From positions 1 through 64,000 of the forward strand of contig CANDYU010000004.1 in assembly GCA_947425245.1 (NCBI GenBank): a DNA stretch of 64,000 nt, in the 5' to 3' direction. Positions 60,939-64,000 of the stretch are shown piece by piece. The notes beneath the pieces are model-generated. The model saw nothing but the letters and a program-made list of their open reading frames with translations. It had not been told where the DNA came from and ran no database searches. Both the position numbers and the translations under genes were made by a program. Source of the stretch: an uncultured Candidatus Saccharibacteria bacterium. GTDB taxonomy: Bacteria > Patescibacteriota > Saccharimonadia > Saccharimonadales > Saccharimonadaceae. Within the stretch, counting starts at the first letter, position 1; every line of letters starts with the position of its first letter.

Positions 60939-62066
60939 ATGATTGAAAGATATTTAGAGAAAGTTATAGGACAGAGGACTGGAAGCGGGAAGGCTATTGT
61001 GATTTTTGGGGCGCGACAGGTGGGTAAGACGACGCTTCTAAAAGCAATTTTTGGGAATAATGAGGCTTTATGGTTGAATGGAGATGAGGAGGAAGTGCGA
61101 ATAGCGTTTGAGAATATGTCGGCGGCGTCGTTTGCGGCAGTGATTGCGGGACGGAAAATACTAGTAATAGATGAGGCGCAGCGGATTACTGACATAGGTT
61201 TGAAATTGAAATTACTGCAGGATAATTATGGGCATAAGATACAGATTGTAGCGACTGGAAGCTCATCGTTTGATTTGGCAAATAAGGTGAATGAACCCTT
61301 GACGGGGAGAAAATGGGAATATCGAATGTATCCATTATCATTTGCGGAAATGGTAGCGAATCATGGGTTAGTAGAGGAGCGAGCAAATTTGGAGAATCGC
61401 TTGCTTTATGGGTATTATCCGGACGTGGTGATGCATCCAGAGAGTGCGAGAGAAAGACTGAATCAGTTGGTAAGTGATAATTTATATAAAGACATTTTGA
61501 GCTTAGATGGGATTAATAAGCCGACCAAGTTGGAAAAGTTGTTGCAGGCTTTGGCGTTTCAAATTGGTTCGCAAGTGAGTATTAATGAGTTGTCGAACTT
61601 AGTAGATTTGGATAACCGAACGGTCGAGAAATATTTATCTTTATTGGAGCAGTCCTTGGTAATTTTCCGACTGCCAAGTTTTTCGAGGAATTTGCGGCAT
61701 GAATTGTCGGCGTCGAATAAATATTATTTTTATGATGTGGGCGTGAGGAATGCGGTAATTGACGATTTTCGGACGATGGGGCTAAGGCAGGATATAGGGC
61801 ATTTGTTTGAAAACTTTATAATCGCAGAGTTACAGAAGTCTTTAGAGAAAAGAAGGCAGTATTTTTGGCGGACGAGCCAGCAGCAGGAGGTGGACTATTT
61901 AATGGAGAGCGATGGCGAGATTATGGCTTTGGAGGTAAAATGGAATGATAAACGAGCGGCTCGGCTACCAAAAACGTTTGTGGAGAATTATAAGCCGTCA
62001 GAAGTAAACTATGTAAATAGAGAAAATTACCATGAGATTTTATTGAAGTATCAGACTAAGGTGTAG
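60939..62066 (+). CDS. AAA ATPase with DUF4143 domain
   Basis: 375 residues. N-terminal P-loop FGARQVGKTTLL, Walker B ILVIDEAQRI, sensor VATGSSSFDL; C-terminal DUF4143 with EVDYLMESDGEIMALEVKW, a nuclease-like E-x-D-x-K pattern. Common in archaea and CPR as stand-alone genes of unknown function, often thought to be selfish or defence-linked. Framed by 67-bp direct repeats and inserted between the pilin and prepilin peptidase genes. TATAAT 9 nt before the ATG, partly provided by the left repeat flank. Confidence 0.9.
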   Translation: MIERYLEKVIGQRTGSGKAIVIFGARQVGKTTLLKAIFGNNEALWLNGDEEEVRIAFENMSAASFAAVIAGRKILVIDEAQRITDIGLKLKLLQDNYGHKIQIVATGSSSFDLANKVNEPLTGRKWEYRMYPLSFAEMVANHGLVEERANLENRLLYGYYPDVVMHPESARERLNQLVSDNLYKDILSLDGINKPTKLEKLLQALAFQIGSQVSINELSNLVDLDNRTVEKYLSLLEQSLVIFRLPSFSRNLRHELSASNKYYFYDVGVRNAVIDDFRTMGLRQDIGHLFENFIIAELQKSLEKRRQYFWRTSQQQEVDYLMESDGEIMALEVKWNDKRAARLPKTFVENYKPSEVNYVNRENYHEILLKYQTKV

Positions 62067-62077
62067 ATGCTTGAGGC

Positions 62078-62158
62078 TTAAGGAGAGAAATGTAGAAAAT
62101 CTTATGATATTCTTGGAATTAAATCCATAAAAAATATGGTTTTTCGTACATTTTGTGA
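62078..62158 (+). repeat. Right direct repeat flanking the AAA/DUF4143 gene
   Basis: Second copy of 60834-60915. Removing one repeat and the gene would join the pilin terminator to the prepilin peptidase promoter. Confidence 0.88.
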
Positions 62159-62207
62159 GGATAAGCGATTTGGAAATTAGGGGGCTGTGTGGTATGATAA
62201 GAGAGTT

Positions 62208-63068
62208 ATGGTTGATACGTTGCTGATTAGTTTGATTTTAGTAATGATGTTTATACTTGGGGCAGTGTTTGGTTCTTTTGCGTGTTGTCAGGCGTGGCGG
62301 TGGCGATATCATGTGTTGCATAAAAAAGAGCTGGGGCAGTGGTCGGTTTGTTTGCATTGCAAAAAGAGGATTAAATGGTATGATAATATTCCAATTGTGT
62401 CATGGCTGGTGCTGCGGGGAAAATGTCGGTATTGCCATAAGAAGATTGGGCTGGCGGACTTTTTGTCGGAGATAAGTCTGGCGATAGCGTTTTTCATGTT
62501 GTCTTGGGCGTACTTAGTGCCGATTTTGGAAAATTGGAATATTTTGGCATTGAAGCCGGAGCTTCTAGCATTGCAATTAGGGGTGTTTATTGTAACATTA
62601 ATGTTGCTCGTAGTATTGATGGTGCTTGCGGTTTATGATGCGAAGTGGGGGGAATTGCCGACGGTGTTGTTGATCTTGGCGATTGTTATTGGGGCTATAG
62701 TGTGGGTTTTGAAGATGTATGAGCTAAGCTTGACTGATGATGGTGATGTAATTGGTGGGTTGTGGAATAGTTTTGGGGCGGTGATGATTTTGGCGGGAAC
62801 TTGTTTTGTGATTTATAAGGCATCGAAAGAAAAGTTGATGGGGAGTGGGGATTGGTTGCTGGCTTTGGCATTGGCGTTGCCGCTCGCAAGTTGGTGGTTG
62901 GCGTTATGGACAATTTTCTTGGCGAATTTGTTGGGGGATGTGATTGTCTTGCCGACGGCGTTGAAATCGGGGAATAAAAAGGTGCACTTTGGGCCGTTTT
63001 TAGTGGCGGCTTTTGTGATTGTGCTGGTTTTAGGGAATTGTTTGCCGTTGTTGCTTAAGGCGTTGTAG
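62208..63068 (+). CDS. pilD: Prepilin peptidase
   Basis: 286 residues from ATG 62208, about 10 nt after TATGAT. Cleaves prepilin leaders at the cytoplasmic face and usually N-methylates pilin. GAVFGSFACCQAWR, the zinc-type CLHCKKR...CRYCHKK pairs, catalytic Asp in YDAKWGELP and GSGDW (family GxGD), and about seven membrane helices. Confidence 0.95.
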   Translation: MVDTLLISLILVMMFILGAVFGSFACCQAWRWRYHVLHKKELGQWSVCLHCKKRIKWYDNIPIVSWLVLRGKCRYCHKKIGLADFLSEISLAIAFFMLSWAYLVPILENWNILALKPELLALQLGVFIVTLMLLVVLMVLAVYDAKWGELPTVLLILAIVIGAIVWVLKMYELSLTDDGDVIGGLWNSFGAVMILAGTCFVIYKASKEKLMGSGDWLLALALALPLASWWLALWTIFLANLLGDVIVLPTALKSGNKKVHFGPFLVAAFVIVLVLGNCLPLLLKAL

Positions 63069-63139
63069 TATATTGTATATAATGCTAAATATGTAGGGAT
63101 ATCCTAATGTTGTGCTGCGGTGAAATGATAATATATAGT

Positions 63140-63353
63140 CTTATCTAACCTAGTACGCCAGACAACGGATGGGGCGACCATCTGATCGTAGGTTTAAGCC
63201 GGCTGATGGATCGAGAGTGGAATGGTAAAAAGCTAAATAATTGCTTCTGAGGGAGCTAGTGTTAATAAGGGTAGTAGCTGACCAGTTGTAGCCGTAATCG
63301 CCGAGGTCTCTCGCAAAATCTCCGGTCGAGAAGATAAGACCGCTACGGACGAA
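63140..63353 (-). repeat. Variable cassette C20
   Basis: Begins VRSG-LIFSTGDFARDLGDYGYNWSATT and ends PIRCLAY-stop; short middle loop. Preceded on its 3' side by the TAGTAT and GGTGAAATGATAATATATAG remnants of hairpin family B. Confidence 0.83.
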
Positions 63354-63467
63354 GTAGTGGACTTGGATCTTATAGATCCAGTTTAGTGAGATTTTGGCTT
63401 AATTAACGAGAAAAATGTCGAGATTAACAGGGATAAAATCGATTTGAACCCGTATAGGCTATACGGG
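63354..63467. repeat. Leader between divergent cassettes C20 and C21
   Basis: TTAATTAA, GAGATTAACAGGGATAAAATC, then a complete palindrome AACCCGTATAGGCTATACGGGTT that fuses directly with the C21 border TTCGTCCG. Confidence 0.82.
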
Positions 63468-63686
63468 TTCGTCCGTAGCGGCAATATTCGTTTAGATAGC
63501 GGCTCGGTTCATTATCTTGGACTTATTAGTTATGGTTGGTCAAGTACGGCAGCACCAGTCTATATAGATCGACCAGGAGTTTTAGCGGCTTATCGGATCG
63601 ATGCAGCCATTGATAGAGTTAATCTCTCGTATGGTCCGGATTATCGTTGGCGTACTCTCCCCATCCGTTGTCTGGCGTACCAGGTT
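63468..63686 (+). repeat. Variable cassette C21 (plus strand, stop codon lost)
   Basis: Encodes FVRSGNIRLDSGSVHYLG...ending YRWRTLPIRCLAY, but the usual TAG is CAG, so the frame reads on for six codons. The 3' border continues straight into the promoter of the recombinase gene. Confidence 0.84.
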
Positions 63687-63696
63687 ATGCTTGTGT

Positions 63697-63702
63697 TATA
63701 AT
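63697..63702 (+). promoter_or_regulatory. TATAAT box of the recombinase gene
   Basis: TATAAT ends 6 nt before ATG 63709, immediately 3' of cassette C21. Confidence 0.65.
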
Positions 63703-63708
63703 ATAGGC

Positions 63709-64000
63709 ATGACGAATGATAAAGATATGGTAGAGGGTAATAGCCAGGTGGAAGAGAGGCCGAAGATTTATGTGTCGGAATTGATTGGTGATTTTGTGGA
63801 GCATCTTGAGGTGGAGAGGGGAAGGTCGAAGAAGACGGCGGAAAATTATGAACGATATTTGTTGCGGTTTTGGGAAATTGCGGGGGAGATAACGGAGAAG
63901 GATGGAGATTTAGAGCCGGCTGACATCACAAAGGAGGTACTGAGGAAGTTTCGGTTGAAACTGAATCGGGTGGAGGACGGGAGAGGCGAAGGATTGGAGA
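63709..64000 (+). CDS. Tyrosine recombinase (Xer-like), N-terminal part
   Basis: 97 codons, running off the window. VSELIGDFVEHLEVERGRSKKTAENYERYLLRF and DITKEVLRKFRLKLNR are the SAM-like core-binding domain that precedes the catalytic R..H-R..Y domain in XerC/XerD and integrases. Catalytic residues lie outside the window. It may be the cell's dif recombinase working with FtsK, or a cassette-linked integrase; directly adjacent to C21. Confidence 0.85.
   Translation, partial: MTNDKDMVEGNSQVEERPKIYVSELIGDFVEHLEVERGRSKKTAENYERYLLRFWEIAGEITEKDGDLEPADITKEVLRKFRLKLNRVEDGRGEGLE

Noticed and set aside
318-63686. CRISPR arrays
   Set aside because: The repeats are 200-bp coding modules dispersed between genes. 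No regular 25-40-bp repeats with unique spacers and no cas genes are present.
1-64000. Alternative genetic code with UGA as glycine (Gracilibacteria type)
   Set aside because: truB, sufS-like and other genes end at TGA or TAG in the expected places and no conserved protein here needs UGA as a sense codon.
1-64000. Reverse transcriptase or Avd gene for a DGR
   Set aside because: None of the proteins shows a reverse transcriptase YxDD-type motif (for example YMDD, YADD or the DGR IGxxxSQ) or an Avd-like helical bundle. It must be outside the window if it exists.

Overview
The window is bacterial and almost certainly from a Candidate Phyla Radiation (Patescibacteria) genome, most likely Saccharibacteria (TM7). 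It has a compact gene set, standard stop codons (TAA, TAG and TGA all used), a complete type IV pilus (T4P) locus, short GroES and GroEL, small poorly conserved surface proteins, and TATAAT boxes placed only about 7-12 nt before many start codons, which suggests leaderless mRNAs. The phylum is inferred from gene content; no rRNA gene is present.

Layout: 0-6.5 kb holds a tRNA-Ser, small membrane/surface genes (one penicillin-binding-like gene with an in-frame stop) and groES-groEL behind a CIRCE operator. 6.5-10.5 kb holds an NTase-like gene, a vapBC pair behind six iterons, a Fic gene framed by 68-bp direct repeats, and a MurE-like ligase. 10.5-17.5 kb holds a shortened Mur ligase, tRNA-Arg, tRNA-Ser and lineage-specific hypotheticals. 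17.5-35.5 kb holds housekeeping genes (valS, a FemAB-like transferase, tsaD, a structured-RNA candidate, pta, a cysteine desulfurase, a DHH-like protein, truB, rpsO, pnp). 36.5-49 kb holds ftsK, two 5'-truncated surface-protein genes, rpsF-ssb-rpsR, efp, a RhuM-Fic gene, folC and tlyA. 49-63 kb is the T4P locus (pilM, N, O, a small membrane gene, pilB, pilT, pilC, pilin, prepilin peptidase). It is interrupted by a patch of foreign-looking genes (phage fragment, Panacea-type toxin-antitoxin pair) and by an AAA/DUF4143 gene framed by direct repeats. The window ends inside a tyrosine recombinase.

The outstanding feature is a family of 21 free-standing cassettes of about 220 bp (C1-C21) lying between genes throughout the window, 18 on the minus and 3 on the plus strand. 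Each encodes the C-terminal end of a FISUMP/C-type-lectin-like domain: an invariant start (FVRSG), a highly variable core of about 55 residues, and an invariant end (RW-x-GFPIRCLAY-stop). At the best-aligned variable codons the first two bases are free while the third is fixed as C or T (NNC or NNT). That is the pattern expected when AAC/AAT codons of a template are randomised by adenine-specific mutagenesis, the hallmark of diversity-generating retroelements (DGRs). No reverse transcriptase or full-length target gene lies in this window. The cassettes are associated with a 5' leader carrying a GTATAGnCTATAC palindrome and a TTAATTAA motif, and with very long hairpin repeats (families A, B and C) on their 3' side. 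I interpret this as a dispersed library of DGR-type variable regions, a potentially undescribed organisation in which many stand-alone variable regions coexist and may recombine. The mutagenesis mechanism is inference; the cassettes, their borders and the codon pattern are read directly from the sequence.
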